From: Caballeronia sp. Lep1P3
GTDB lineage: Bacteria; Pseudomonadota; Gammaproteobacteria; Burkholderiales; Burkholderiaceae
Length of the DNA: 64,000 bases
Reading direction: 5' to 3'
NCBI RefSeq assembly: GCF_022879595.1
Contig: NZ_CP084266.1
Span: 186,001-250,000, forward strand
The position numbers were made by a program, and so were the translations under genes. Positions 19,063 through 28,143 of this stretch are shown here, in pieces. The notes under the pieces were generated by a model that saw only the letters and a list, made by a program, of their open reading frames with translations, did no database searches and was not told the DNA's origin. Each line of letters opens with the position of its first letter. The stretch's first letter is position 1.

Positions 19063-19821
19063 GAATATCCATTCGCCGACTCGGACAACGATGTTTCATT
19101 GCCTGACATGGCGCGCTTCATGCGACCGGATAACGGTCTTATCGCGCAGTTCGTCGCGACGGAACTTGCAGGCGTCGTCAAGCGCCAAGGCGATCAGTGG
19201 GTTGCGGCGCAAGGCACGAATGAAAGCACGCTTACGCTCGACCCGGCCTTCCTCGCGGGCCTGAACAAACTTACACATGTCTCGACGGTGCTCTTCCCCT
19301 CAGGCGACGCCCGCGTGCGCTTCGAACTACGCGGGGTGCCGACGCCCGGCATCACCGACATGAAGCTCCTCGCCTCCGGCCAGCAGTTGCACTACTTCAA
19401 CCAGATGGAGCAGTGGGTGCCGTTCGAATGGCCGGGCCAGGCGCTCGATAACACCGCCCAACTGCAGTGGGAAACGGAGCAGGGCGGCTTGCGCTCGACG
19501 ATGTACGCACAGGGGCGCTTTGCGCTCATCCGATTGCTTGAGCGCGCGAAGGTCGAGCAGCAGGACAACGCGCGCTATGTGCTGTCGTGGACGCCCGATC
19601 AGAATGCGGGCGTGCCGCTGTCGGTGCAGCTGCGCGCCGAGGGCGGCGCAGGTCCGCTCGACGTCCTCCAACTGCGGCACTTCGCGCTACCCACGCGCAT
19701 CTTCATGACGAGCACGCCGAGAGATGCGGCCAAGCAGACATCGGCGAGCCCGCCGCCGCTGCCGCCCGGCGCGATCACCGCGGCGCAGAAAGTCGGCGTG
19801 CCTTTGCCGGGAGCCCATTGA
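19048..19821 (+). pseudogene. tssM: Type VI secretion TssM (IcmF) C-terminal fragment
   Basis: About 255 residues matching the C-terminus of TssM, the inner-membrane ATPase-like core of the T6SS membrane complex: FEYPFADSDNDVSLPDMARF, TLTLDPAFLAGLNKLTHVS, VRFELRGVPTPGITDMKL, VPFEWPGQ and WETEQGGLRSTMY. Full TssM proteins exceed 1000 residues, so at least three quarters is lost. An in-frame TAG at 19045 marks the junction. The stop overlaps the tssF start by one base (TGATG), so the join to tssF is probably original. Confidence 0.8.
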
Positions 19822-21695
19822 TGCAGAAGAACGACAAAACAAACAAGCAAGAGCAAGCGCTGCAACACGCCGCCCAGCATGACGCTCAGCACGCCGATCC
19901 CGCCCTGCGCTATTACGAAGCTGAGATGCGCTATCTGCGCGAATCGGGGCGCGAGTTCGCGCGCGCGCATCCGGATCGTGCGCGCATGCTCAATCTCGAT
20001 CGCGTGGGCGACCGCGATCCCTACGTCGAGCGACTGTACGAAGGCTTCGCGTTCCTCACCGGACGCCTGCAGCAGAAGCTCGACGACGAACTGCCGGAAC
20101 TCACCGAAGGCCTCGTGAGCCTGCTCTGGCCGCATTACTTGCGTATGATTCCGTCGCTCTCGGTGGTCGAGTTGTTGCCGCTCGGCGAGAAGCACCAGCG
20201 CACCGAACACGTGCCCGCAGGCGTGGCGATCCGCTCCGCGCCGATCGCGGTGGCCAAGGATTCGGGCGATGGCGCCACCCACAGAACGGTCCAATGCCTC
20301 TACCGCACGACGCAGCCAGTCGATCTGCATCCGCTTCGCCTGACGCACGCTGGACCGTCGGTGCGTCACGACGGACGCTCGATCATCCGCCTCGCGTTTG
20401 AACTCGACCGTTCCGCGAACCGCAACGAAACCGACCTCTCGCGCCTGCGCCTGCACCTGAGCGCCGACCAGCCGACCGCCTTCGCGATGCATCTTGCGCT
20501 CACGCGTCAGGTGCACGCAATCGAATGGCGTATCCCCGAAGTGCGCGATGGTGAGGCGCTGTCGCTCGATGGCGTGCGCATCGTCCCGGCGGGCTTCGCG
20601 TCTGAAGAGCGCCTATGGCCGAAGTCGGACGCCGCGTTCTCCGGCTACCAATTGCTGCTCGAATACTTCACGTTCCGCGAGAAGTTCCTGTTCGTCGATG
20701 TATGCGGTCTCGACATCCAGAAGCTGCCTGAACGCGCGACGCATTTCGAACTCGAGATTGTCCTCAAGGAAACGTATCCGTCCGACCAGCGCTTTACCAA
20801 GGACAACGTGCGGCTCTTCTGCACGCCCGTCATTAATCTGTTCGAGCTGGATGCCGAGCCGATCGTGATCGACCATCACGAGACCGAATACCGCGTGATC
20901 CCGGCGGGACATCAGGGCGAGCACGTCGAAACCTATTCCGTCGATGCGGTCGAGGCATTCGATCACGAAACCGCCGAGCGCTACGAATACGTGCCGTTCG
21001 CGACGTTCCGTCATCGCGGCGGGATGCTGCGCCACGAAGCGCCCGAGCGTTATTTCCATACGCGCGTGCGACCGGGCATGGACGGGCTGCATGAGACGTG
21101 GGTGATCTTCGGCGGCAACGCGTGGGAATCGATGCACGATCTGCCGGAAGAAAGCGTGTCGCTGCACGTGACCGGCACGAACGGCATGTTGCCGCGCAAA
21201 GGCTTGCGCGAGGCGCGGCTGAATGAACTGGCGGAAAGCACGCCGAACGTCGGCGGCGTGAGAAACCTTGTCGCGCCGACGTTGCCGCTCTATCCGCCCA
21301 CGGGCGACCGTTTCCAGTGGCGCGTGCTCTCGCATCTGGCGCCCAACTTCCTGTCGATGCTCAACGCCGAAGTCCTGCGCGGCGCGCTCGCGCTCTACGA
21401 CTGGACCGGCGATGAACTGAATCGACGGCGGCTGGCGGGCATTCTGCATGTCTCGGAAGAGCTGCTCGAAGAAGTGTCGGGCGGGGCGGTGGAGCGCGGG
21501 GTACTGATCGAAGTGACGCTCGATTCGCACGCGTTTTCCGGCGAAGGCGACGTGATGCTGTTCGGCGAGCTGCTGCATCGCTTCTTCGAGCTGTACGCGG
21601 AGATCAATCTCTTCACGAAGCTGGCGATCGTGAGCTTGCCGTCGCAGGCGCGCATCGAGTGGCCGCGCAGCAAGACGCATCGGGCGCCGCTATGA
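19821..21695 (+). CDS. tssF: Type VI secretion baseplate protein TssF
   Basis: The 624-residue baseplate wedge protein (ImpG/VasA family). It begins after a polar leader with RYYEAEMRYLRESGREFARAHP and DPYVERLYEGFAFLTGRLQQKL, then LLWPHYLRMIPSLSVVE, the usual opening of TssF; the C-terminal part has LAPNFLSMLNAEVLRGAL and FGELLHRFFELYAEINLFTKL. It appears complete. Its partners TssK, TssE and TssA are absent and both flanking tss genes are cut, so it cannot build a secretion system from this locus alone. Confidence 0.92.
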   Translation: MQKNDKTNKQEQALQHAAQHDAQHADPALRYYEAEMRYLRESGREFARAHPDRARMLNLDRVGDRDPYVERLYEGFAFLTGRLQQKLDDELPELTEGLVSLLWPHYLRMIPSLSVVELLPLGEKHQRTEHVPAGVAIRSAPIAVAKDSGDGATHRTVQCLYRTTQPVDLHPLRLTHAGPSVRHDGRSIIRLAFELDRSANRNETDLSRLRLHLSADQPTAFAMHLALTRQVHAIEWRIPEVRDGEALSLDGVRIVPAGFASEERLWPKSDAAFSGYQLLLEYFTFREKFLFVDVCGLDIQKLPERATHFELEIVLKETYPSDQRFTKDNVRLFCTPVINLFELDAEPIVIDHHETEYRVIPAGHQGEHVETYSVDAVEAFDHETAERYEYVPFATFRHRGGMLRHEAPERYFHTRVRPGMDGLHETWVIFGGNAWESMHDLPEESVSLHVTGTNGMLPRKGLREARLNELAESTPNVGGVRNLVAPTLPLYPPTGDRFQWRVLSHLAPNFLSMLNAEVLRGALALYDWTGDELNRRRLAGILHVSEELLEEVSGGAVERGVLIEVTLDSHAFSGEGDVMLFGELLHRFFELYAEINLFTKLAIVSLPSQARIEWPRSKTHRAPL

Positions 21696-22366
21696 AGCCG
21701 CGCGACCTTCCGAACCCCGAGCCGCTGGTCGCCGCGCTGCTCGCCCGCGCGCCGCAGATGAACTTCATGCAGCTTTGTCGGTTGCTGGAAGCGGGGCGCC
21801 CTGAGCGAGCCGGCTTCGGCGAGCGCGACACGCCGGAGCACGAGCCGGTGCGGTTCCGCTCGCGTGCGCGCATGGGCTTCCCGGCGGGCGAAATCGCGGG
21901 CGTCAGCTATGACGACCTCGACGACGACCCTTACGCGACGCCCCAGCCACCCGCCGTGCACACGACCTTCATGGGCTTGTACGGCGTGGACGCGGCCATG
22001 CCGAGCCACTATCTCGACGACATCGCGCAGCGCGAGGAAGGCCACGAAGCGGTCGAGGCGTTTCTGGATCAGTTCCATCATCGCTTCGTGACGCTGCTGT
22101 ATCGCGCGTGGAAGAAGTATCGGTACCCGGAGAGCTTTCGCTACGGCGGTGCGGACGGGCATTCGAAGAACTTGCTGTGTCTGGCCGGCTTCGGCTGGGG
22201 CAGCAAGCCCGCGCGCGCCGGTTTGCCCGATTCGCGGATGCTCGCGCTGCTCGGTCTGCTGATTCAGCGCACGCGCACGCCGGAAGGTCTGGCGGGGGTG
22301 GTCGCGCTGGGTGCGTCGGGCGTGGGCGTCAAAGTCGATGAATTCTGGCCGGTGCCTATCCAGTGA
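21692..22366 (+). pseudogene. tssG: Type VI secretion baseplate protein TssG, 3'-truncated
   Basis: The 224-residue frame has TssG features: PQMNFMQLCRLLEAG at the start, VHTTFMGLYGVDAAMPSHYLDD, and the RYGGADGHSK segment. TssG is normally about 330-350 residues, so roughly a third is missing from the C-terminus. The frame ends at TGA 22364 and the sequence becomes an unrelated zinc-ribbon remnant at once, marking a deletion junction. It overlaps tssF by four bases (ATGA-type coupling), the usual arrangement. Confidence 0.82.
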
Positions 22367-22367
22367 A

Positions 22368-22712
22368 TACACTGGCGCTCGCACGCACTATCGTTTCCGT
22401 TGCGCGGTCGGCCATGAATGGAGTGCAATTGCCAGCACGATCTGGCAGGGCGCATGGTGTAGCCGCTGTGCTTCGATTGCCCAGCGCAAGCCGATCGAGG
22501 CGTTGCAAATGATGGCTACCGAACGTGGCGGAAAGTGTCTCTCGCCAGAAGCGTTGGGGACGCACGTCAAACACACATGGCAGTGTCACCGGGGGCATGT
22601 CTGGCAGGCCAGGCCCTCCGCCATTCAACAGGGGTGCTGGTGTCGGAATTGCGCCGTCCTTGACCGAACGATGAATCCCCTCAAGCGCAAGAAGTACGAT
22701 GTTGAAGGATGA
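22368..22712 (+). pseudogene. Zinc-ribbon repeat protein fragment
   Basis: The frame after the tssG junction reads two copies of a Cys/His-rich unit: YRFRCAVGHEWSAIASTIWQGAWCSRCA and, about 50 residues on, HTWQCHRGHVWQARPSAIQQGCWCRNCA. This H-x-W/F-x-C-x2-GH-x-W...GxWCxxC pattern is that of treble-clef/zinc-ribbon repeat proteins found in phages and genomic islands. There is no start codon of its own near the junction, so it is an N-terminally cut remnant. Confidence 0.6.
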
Positions 22713-23261
22713 CCGCTGCGGTGACGCGCGCTGGATTGTCCACTTAGTGCCGCCCTTGATGGCGCGCCATGAGCTTTGTGCACCCGGTGGCACCGCTACC
22801 TTACTGGCCGCCCGGTATTGGTGAAGCCCAGTCCGGGCGACTGCGGCGGCGTGAGACGGACATTCCAGGGATAGTTTCAGGGGCGGTCAACCGAGGTAGC
22901 GTAGGCACTTGATGATGCTAGTTACTCGTGGCAATCGGCTTTGAGCCAGTCGAGCGTGTTTTATGCCGATTGTGAAGAGGCTGCTCGTTCTTCACTAAGT
23001 TTCCTGTCGGTGTCCAACATCACGCGCGTGTCGGATGCCGATAGCCGGGTTGTCTCCGAGCGCGATGCGCTCAGGAACATGAGCGCGCGCTACACGCGCA
23101 TGGCCGATGGCACGCTCACACGCATCGAGACGACTTCTGACGATGGGAAAAACCCCGGGTCGGCGTCGACATATGCGTATGGATGATGGGACGGTGAATC
23201 GGCGCTAGGCGTGCTCGGTGTGCCGAAGACTCGCGCACCCGCCGACCACCCTACGCTGTCC
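22713..23261. other. Decayed stretch with one short unrecognised frame
   Basis: The only frame with consistent codon use is 22941-23186 on the plus strand (81 codons, ending RMADGTLTRIETTSDDGKN...). It looks like the tail of a larger protein and has no family I recognise. The remainder shows nothing I can support. Confidence 0.3.
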
Positions 23262-24335
23262 CTACCGCGGATTATTCCGCACAAAATTCCTAAACGACGC
23301 ATACGCCGGCTTCTGCGTATGTCCATCGCCCTCCATCATGCCGTATGCGCCTTCCTTGTCGTCGTATAGCTCGTAAGCCTGAATCGATTGAATGTTGTAC
23401 TTCGACGCCACGCTGACATATTGCGCCATCATGTCGTTGCCCGTCAGATAAGCGGCAATCTGCAGCACCGAGCCGAAGTCCGGGCGCACGCCGAACTCAT
23501 TGATCCAGATTGGCTTGCCCATCTGATGCAGAACGTCGAGCACGTCGTGACATCCTGTGCCGCCGCACGCGTGCGTGATATCGCCTTCGTTCGAGTACCA
23601 GTGCCATGCGGTAATGTCCCAGCTTACCGTCGGATGACCTTGCGTTCCATCGGGCTGCGAGCCGTCGGCAAGCATCTGATAGAACGCGTAATGCAGCCAG
23701 GTGCCGCCCAGAACGATCTTGCCCGCCGTGTCCTGCGACCTCACACCCGCAATCAGTCCGCGAATGACGCCGCGCGCAATCTGGAATCTGCGGTTGTCGT
23801 ACTGCTGCCACGACACGCCATCGACGTTGCCGCTTAACGCCGACGCCTCGAGTTCGTTGCCCACTTCGTAATATGCGTAATGATGCGCGCGCGCCGTTTG
23901 TTCCCCGAGCTGAAAGCCCCCGTTATACGCGTCCTGCTCGTTGTCGTAATCGAGACCAAGCAACATCACCGGGTACACGGTTACGCCGCCATCAGCCATC
24001 GTTTGAGCAATGCCCGCGAGCTTGTTTGCCGATGCCTCGTTATAGACCTCGTTGCGGTAGATCGTTGCGCCCAGATCGTGCAGCTGCGCAAGCTGGGTTT
24101 GCGGACTCGAAATGTCGTAGGCGCCGCCACCGTTGTTGTGGCCATTCATGCCATAGAAGATCGAGCCGCTGCTATTCGCGCTCTTGGCAGTGGCGGCGAG
24201 CGTGGCGCTCTTATCGATGCCCGCGTCGGAAGCGCTATCGCTGCCGCCGCATGCTGTAAGGAGCAAAGCCGCGGCGACGGCGCTGGCAATCGCGCCGAGG
24301 CTGAGGGTGGAACACGATCGAACTGCTTTCATCAT
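23262..24335 (-). CDS. Glycoside-hydrolase-like lipoprotein (clan A TIM barrel)
   Basis: A 357-residue protein with a lipoprotein signal: a hydrophobic run ending LLLTACGGS (lipobox cysteine about residue 31). The mature part looks like a clan-A glycosidase barrel: YYEVGNELEAS holds the NE typical of the acid/base catalyst and KPIWINEFGV the strand-7 nucleophile glutamate, with HWYSNEG between. Possible CAZy families include GH39- or GH5-like; the substrate is unknown. The start is ATG at 24335 or 24332; neither has a strong ribosome site. It stands alone between decayed phage/T6SS DNA and hns. Confidence 0.72.
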   Translation of the reverse strand: MMKAVRSCSTLSLGAIASAVAAALLLTACGGSDSASDAGIDKSATLAATAKSANSSGSIFYGMNGHNNGGGAYDISSPQTQLAQLHDLGATIYRNEVYNEASANKLAGIAQTMADGGVTVYPVMLLGLDYDNEQDAYNGGFQLGEQTARAHHYAYYEVGNELEASALSGNVDGVSWQQYDNRRFQIARGVIRGLIAGVRSQDTAGKIVLGGTWLHYAFYQMLADGSQPDGTQGHPTVSWDITAWHWYSNEGDITHACGGTGCHDVLDVLHQMGKPIWINEFGVRPDFGSVLQIAAYLTGNDMMAQYVSVASKYNIQSIQAYELYDDKEGAYGMMEGDGHTQKPAYASFRNFVRNNPR

Positions 24336-24339
24336 GATA

Positions 24340-24354
24340 ATTAGTCGGACTAAT
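24340..24354. promoter_or_regulatory. 15-bp palindrome at the start of the lipoprotein gene
   Basis: ATTAGTC-G-GACTAAT is a perfect inverted repeat centred about a dozen bases upstream of the lipoprotein start codon, where a bound repressor would block transcription or translation. Confidence 0.5.
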
Positions 24355-25043
24355 GAAATTGCAAGAATTAAAGCGATGCCGCGCTGCGGCCATCGCTTTC
24401 GACGATTGATTCGGAAGGGGCGCAATACCCCACTGAGCAACGAGCGCGGTGCGGGCCAGCGCCGAGACATGCGGAAACGATGGCCCCGAACGCTGCATCG
24501 TTCGGAACGAAGGGCAGTCGACGGGCGATGAACGATGATGCGTTCATCGCGCGCGCTCTATGCGACACCGGATGCGTCGACGAGCGACGCCAGCGGTGTG
24601 CTGTTAGGAGAATCTCTTATTCTCGGCGTGCTTCCTGGCCATCAGGCAACCGTTGCCGATTAATGAGACAGCGGGCGAAAGGTTACTTTGTTCTGCCTTC
24701 GAAGTAAACCTTGAAGGTGCACATTCACGATTTCGATCGGCAATGGTCATTCAAATAACGACCAGCTAACTCGTCGTTGAAATTAATACATAGCGATACT
24801 AAGCAGCGTAATAATTCGACATGTCGATGGCCTGTCGGGAACGTTAGCATAACGAAGTAAGGACGATACCTATGCGACAGGATAGGGCAGCCACGCTGTG
24901 ACGCTGCGCATCGCAAGAAGCCGCTTCGTGTTAGCCTCTCGTCTTCGCTGCGGCGTGAGCATCGCGCGCCGACAAGACGCTATCCTACCGAGCGCGCCGC
25001 ATATCGGGCGGCAAGCCACAAAAATCAGACGCACTTCACGAAC
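24355..25043. other. Intergenic stretch, no gene seen
   Basis: No open frame here shows coding character. It is more AT-rich than its surroundings, particularly 24660-24860, as expected upstream of an H-NS gene at the edge of acquired DNA. Confidence 0.4.
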
Positions 25044-25415
25044 ATGACGTACAGAAGTCCGCAAGTCGCCGAGTTGATGGCGCAAAGGGAATCGCTGGAA
25101 AAGGAACTGGCGGAGGCCCGCCGAAAAGAGGAGCGGCTCGCGCTCATCGAGATCGTGCAGAAGATGCGCGAATACGGCATCACGTTGAATGAACTGCTTG
25201 GGCGCAAGCCCGGTTCGTCGCAGGCTGCGGCGGATACGGGTATCAAGTATCGCGATCCGACGAGCGGCGCGACGTGGAGCGGGCGCGGTCGCGCGCCGCA
25301 ATGGATCGCCGGCAAGGATCGGGACGCGTTTCTCGCGAGTCAGCCAGTGGGCCGGCACGCCAGTGAATCGGCTCGGCGCGTGACCCAAGCGTCGCTGTTC
25401 GCGGACGACGAGTGA
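25044..25415 (+). CDS. H-NS family nucleoid protein
   Basis: The 123-residue protein has an N-terminal coiled coil (residues about 5-45, SLEKELAEARRKEERLALI) and a C-terminal DNA-binding domain with YRDPTSGATWSGRGRAPQWIAG, the Burkholderia-type H-NS core. Such proteins bind AT-rich, often foreign, DNA and silence it. A second copy may well exist elsewhere in the genome. Its place at the end of the decayed island fits either a resident silencer or island cargo. A terminator follows directly. Confidence 0.9.
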   Translation: MTYRSPQVAELMAQRESLEKELAEARRKEERLALIEIVQKMREYGITLNELLGRKPGSSQAAADTGIKYRDPTSGATWSGRGRAPQWIAGKDRDAFLASQPVGRHASESARRVTQASLFADDE

Positions 25416-25420
25416 CCGAG

Positions 25421-25445
25421 CGGGCGACGCCCCGGTCGCCCTTTT
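25421..25445 (+). terminator. Rho-independent terminator after the H-NS gene
   Basis: GGGCGAC and GTCGCCC flank a six-base loop and are followed by TTTT. Confidence 0.7.
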
Positions 25446-25496
25446 CGCATGCTGAAATGCCGAAGCGGCACATTGGCGCCTCGGCGTAAAGCGCGT

Positions 25497-25880
25497 TTAC
25501 TGCGACAACACCACCTGCGCGATCAACCCCGTCGCTGCTGCGACGAGCACGTAATCGGCGCCCACGCCCACCCACTGATAGCCGCGCGGCGGCTGACGCA
25601 GGCCGTGGCCGCGCCAGTCATCGACGACATATTGATGGTCGCGATACTCGCCGGTGAGCCGATCGCCCTTGTGCCAGTCCGGATGCCCGCGATCGCGTCC
25701 CGGGCCTTGAGCATGCTCAGGCGGACGCGGCGCGTCGTGGCCGTTCATCATCGGCGCGCGATCAGGTCCGTGACCGTGATCGCGATCGAATTCGGGACCA
25801 TGCGACGACTGGGCGAAACTCGTTCCCGCAGCAAGGCCAAGGGTTGCGGACAACAGGGCCGCGATGATTTGGTTCTTCAT
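25497..25880 (-). CDS. RcnB-like periplasmic protein
   Basis: A 127-residue exported protein with a clear signal peptide (KNQIIAALLSATLGLAAGTSFA). The mature region is rich in His, Asp and Pro (HGPEFDRDHGHGPDR) and ends with the RcnB-family block KGDRLTGEYRDHQYVVDDWRGHGLRQPPRGYQWV followed by a hydrophobic tail. RcnB in E. coli helps nickel and cobalt homeostasis from the periplasm, but Burkholderia members are common and mostly unstudied. An AGGAGGAT ribosome site lies upstream of the ATG. No metal exporter is adjacent. Confidence 0.82.
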   Translation of the reverse strand: MKNQIIAALLSATLGLAAGTSFAQSSHGPEFDRDHGHGPDRAPMMNGHDAPRPPEHAQGPGRDRGHPDWHKGDRLTGEYRDHQYVVDDWRGHGLRQPPRGYQWVGVGADYVLVAAATGLIAQVVLSQ

Positions 25881-26136
25881 CTTAAAATCCTCCTCGTTTG
25901 TTTGTAATCTGACCGCTTGACGCGCAAGCAGGCGAACACTCTACGTTCTGAAGCCCTGCAATGACGTGAGATTGTGTAAGCAATGCTTACTTCGCATTAC
26001 TCGAAGCGCAAGGCACGAGCCACGTCGTTATATTCGTCCATACATTCCGCTGAATGAGAACAATAAAAATGTTTTGCTTTCATGGATGGTTTTTCTGGCC
26101 CAACATGAAGCGATTTCATAAAGCATGGAGACGGAC

Positions 26137-27588
26137 ATGGAAAACGCAGCGGACCTCAAGCGCTACGAGTTATTGATCGGCGGGGAATTCGTCGCGCCGA
26201 GCGGCGGTGAATATTCGACGAACCTTAATCCGGCGACCGAAGACCCCATCGCGTATGTGGCACAGGGAACGGCCGCCGACGTCGATCGCGCCGTGCAGGC
26301 GGCGCGCGCTGCGCTCAAGCCGTGGAATGCGATCCGCGCTGCCGAGCGCGGCCGCATTCTGATGCGGCTCGCCGATCTCCTGCGTCAGAATCAGGAAGAA
26401 CTGGCTGCGCTCGAAAGCCTCGATGCCGGCAAGCCGATCGGGGGCGTGCAGCGCCAGGACGTGCCGGCCGCCATCGACACGCTCGCCTACTACGCGGGCT
26501 GGTGCGACAAGATCAACGGCCAGGTCGTGCCGGCGCGCCCCGACGCGCTCACTTACACCGTGCGCGAACCGGTCGGCGTCGTGGGCGCCATCGTGCCGTG
26601 GAATTTCCCGCTGATGATCGGCATGTGGAAGATCGCGCCCGCGCTCGCGTGCGGCTGCACGTTGATCGTGAAGCCCGCCGAGATCACGCCGCTTTCCGCG
26701 CTGATGGTCGGACGTCTCGCGCTCGAAGCCGGCGTGCCGCCGGGCGTGCTCAACATCGTGACGGGGAAGGGCTCGGTAGTCGGCGATTCGCTCGTCGCGC
26801 ATCCGGGCGTGGACAAGGTCACGTTCACCGGCTCGCCGTCGGTCGGGCGGGGGATTTTGCAGGGCGCGGCGGGCAATTTCAAGCGCGTCACGCTCGAACT
26901 GGGCGGCAAGTCCGCGAACGTAATCTTCGCCGATGCCAATCTCGACAACGCCGTGCGCGCCGCCGCGTCGGGCATCTTCTTCAACGCGGGTCAGGTCTGC
27001 TCCGCGGGCTCGCGCGTGCTTGTGCAGCGCGCGGTCTATAACGATGTCGTGGAACTTCTCGCGCAGCGCGCGCAGACCATCAAGCTCGGCGATCCGTCCA
27101 AGCGCGAAACGAACATGGGCCCGCTCATTTCCGCCAAGCAGATGAAGAGCGTGCTGGATTACGTCGATATCGGCAAGGGCGAGGGCGCGTCGCTCGTGAC
27201 GGGCGGGCGGCGCTCGGGCGAGCGCGGCTACTTCGTGGAGCCGACCGTGTTCGCGAACGTCGAGCACGAGATGCGGATATCGCAAGAAGAGATTTTCGGT
27301 CCCGTGGCGAGCGTCATTCCATTCGACGATGAAGCCGACGCGCTGCGCATCGCCAACGGCACCGCTTACAGTCTCGCGGCGGGCGTGTGGAGCGCGGACA
27401 TCGGCCGGGTGCACCGGATGGCGGCAGGACTAAAGGCCGGCACTGTGTGGGTTAACACTTACGGTTACACCGACGTGCGCCTGCCGTGGGGCGGCGCGGG
27501 CGACTCCGGCTTTGGCCGCGAACACGGCGACGTGGCGATCGAAAACTTCACCGAGCCCAAGGCGGTTTGGATTTCGCTGACCCCTTGA
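26137..27588 (+). CDS. NAD(P)-dependent aldehyde dehydrogenase
   Basis: A 483-residue ALDH-superfamily enzyme that oxidises an aldehyde to the acid. Visible motifs: PWNFPLMIGMWKIAPALACG, FTGSPSVGRG for cofactor binding, the general base in LELGGKSAN and the catalytic cysteine in NAGQVCSAGSR; the C-terminal NTYGYTDVRLPWGG is also typical. It resembles betaine/phenylacetaldehyde-type dehydrogenases, but substrate cannot be assigned. GGAG sits 7-10 bases before the ATG at 26137, which I prefer over 26125. It could feed acids into the adjacent CoA-based locus, though no shared promoter is seen. Confidence 0.88.
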   Translation: MENAADLKRYELLIGGEFVAPSGGEYSTNLNPATEDPIAYVAQGTAADVDRAVQAARAALKPWNAIRAAERGRILMRLADLLRQNQEELAALESLDAGKPIGGVQRQDVPAAIDTLAYYAGWCDKINGQVVPARPDALTYTVREPVGVVGAIVPWNFPLMIGMWKIAPALACGCTLIVKPAEITPLSALMVGRLALEAGVPPGVLNIVTGKGSVVGDSLVAHPGVDKVTFTGSPSVGRGILQGAAGNFKRVTLELGGKSANVIFADANLDNAVRAAASGIFFNAGQVCSAGSRVLVQRAVYNDVVELLAQRAQTIKLGDPSKRETNMGPLISAKQMKSVLDYVDIGKGEGASLVTGGRRSGERGYFVEPTVFANVEHEMRISQEEIFGPVASVIPFDDEADALRIANGTAYSLAAGVWSADIGRVHRMAAGLKAGTVWVNTYGYTDVRLPWGGAGDSGFGREHGDVAIENFTEPKAVWISLTP

Positions 27589-27655
27589 TCCTTCACGATG
27601 CACCGCGCGTCGACGGCGCGCGGTGAAAATCGACGCTTAAGCAAAAGGACGCATA

Positions 27656-27678
27656 AAGGGCGGCACGAAGCCGCCCTT
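27656..27678. terminator. Hairpin terminator between convergent genes
   Basis: AAGGGCGGC, loop ACGAA, GCCGCCCTT: a perfect nine-base stem between the ALDH gene and the minus-strand gene at 27702. A second hairpin (CACCGCGCG/CGCGCGGTG, 27601-27625) precedes it. T-runs are short. Confidence 0.55.
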
Positions 27679-27701
27679 GATTCAAACATCGCTAAGTTGA
27701 A

Positions 27702-28046
27702 TCAGATATGCGCCTGACTCACTTCTTCATTGCGCGCACGCCATAGCCGCGCCCGTTGTGTGCTGTCTTCATACTGAACGGTGTTCTGGCGGCAAGCCTC
27801 GATCGTCGAATTCTTGCGCTCGACGATAGCCTGGCAGAGAAATTCGGCGCTATAAGCCTTGAGCAAATGCGGGCAGTGCGTGCCGATGTACTGCGCGACC
27901 TTGCCGTAGTCGCTATCCGCCGAAGCGAGGGAGCGGTACGTTTCGGCGTCCCAGCGGAACATCAAATCGAGTTCTTCGAATGCGGTATTGAACGCGCACA
28001 CCTGCGCCTGCAGTTCGCGTTCGTCGCTCAGACTTGCGTGGATCAT
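27702..28046 (-). CDS. Hypothetical protein, 114 residues
   Basis: I do not recognise this gene. The protein is acidic, predicted mostly helical, with three cysteines (near positions 17, 58 and 85) and no signal peptide or membrane segment. GAGGAGA is well placed before the ATG at 28046 and codon use is normal, so it is probably expressed. It lies 97 bases downstream of the LysR gene on the same strand and could share its transcript. Confidence 0.65.
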   Translation of the reverse strand: MIHASLSDERELQAQVCAFNTAFEELDLMFRWDAETYRSLASADSDYGKVAQYIGTHCPHLLKAYSAEFLCQAIVERKNSTIEACRQNTVQYEDSTQRARLWRARNEEVSQAHI

Positions 28047-28143
28047 GATTGTCTCCTCTATGGCCGTGGGGCATGTAGGCAGAATAGAAAAGACGATCCA
28101 TAGATGACAGTTAAACTTTTTTCGCTTAACTATTTGCTTTAGC

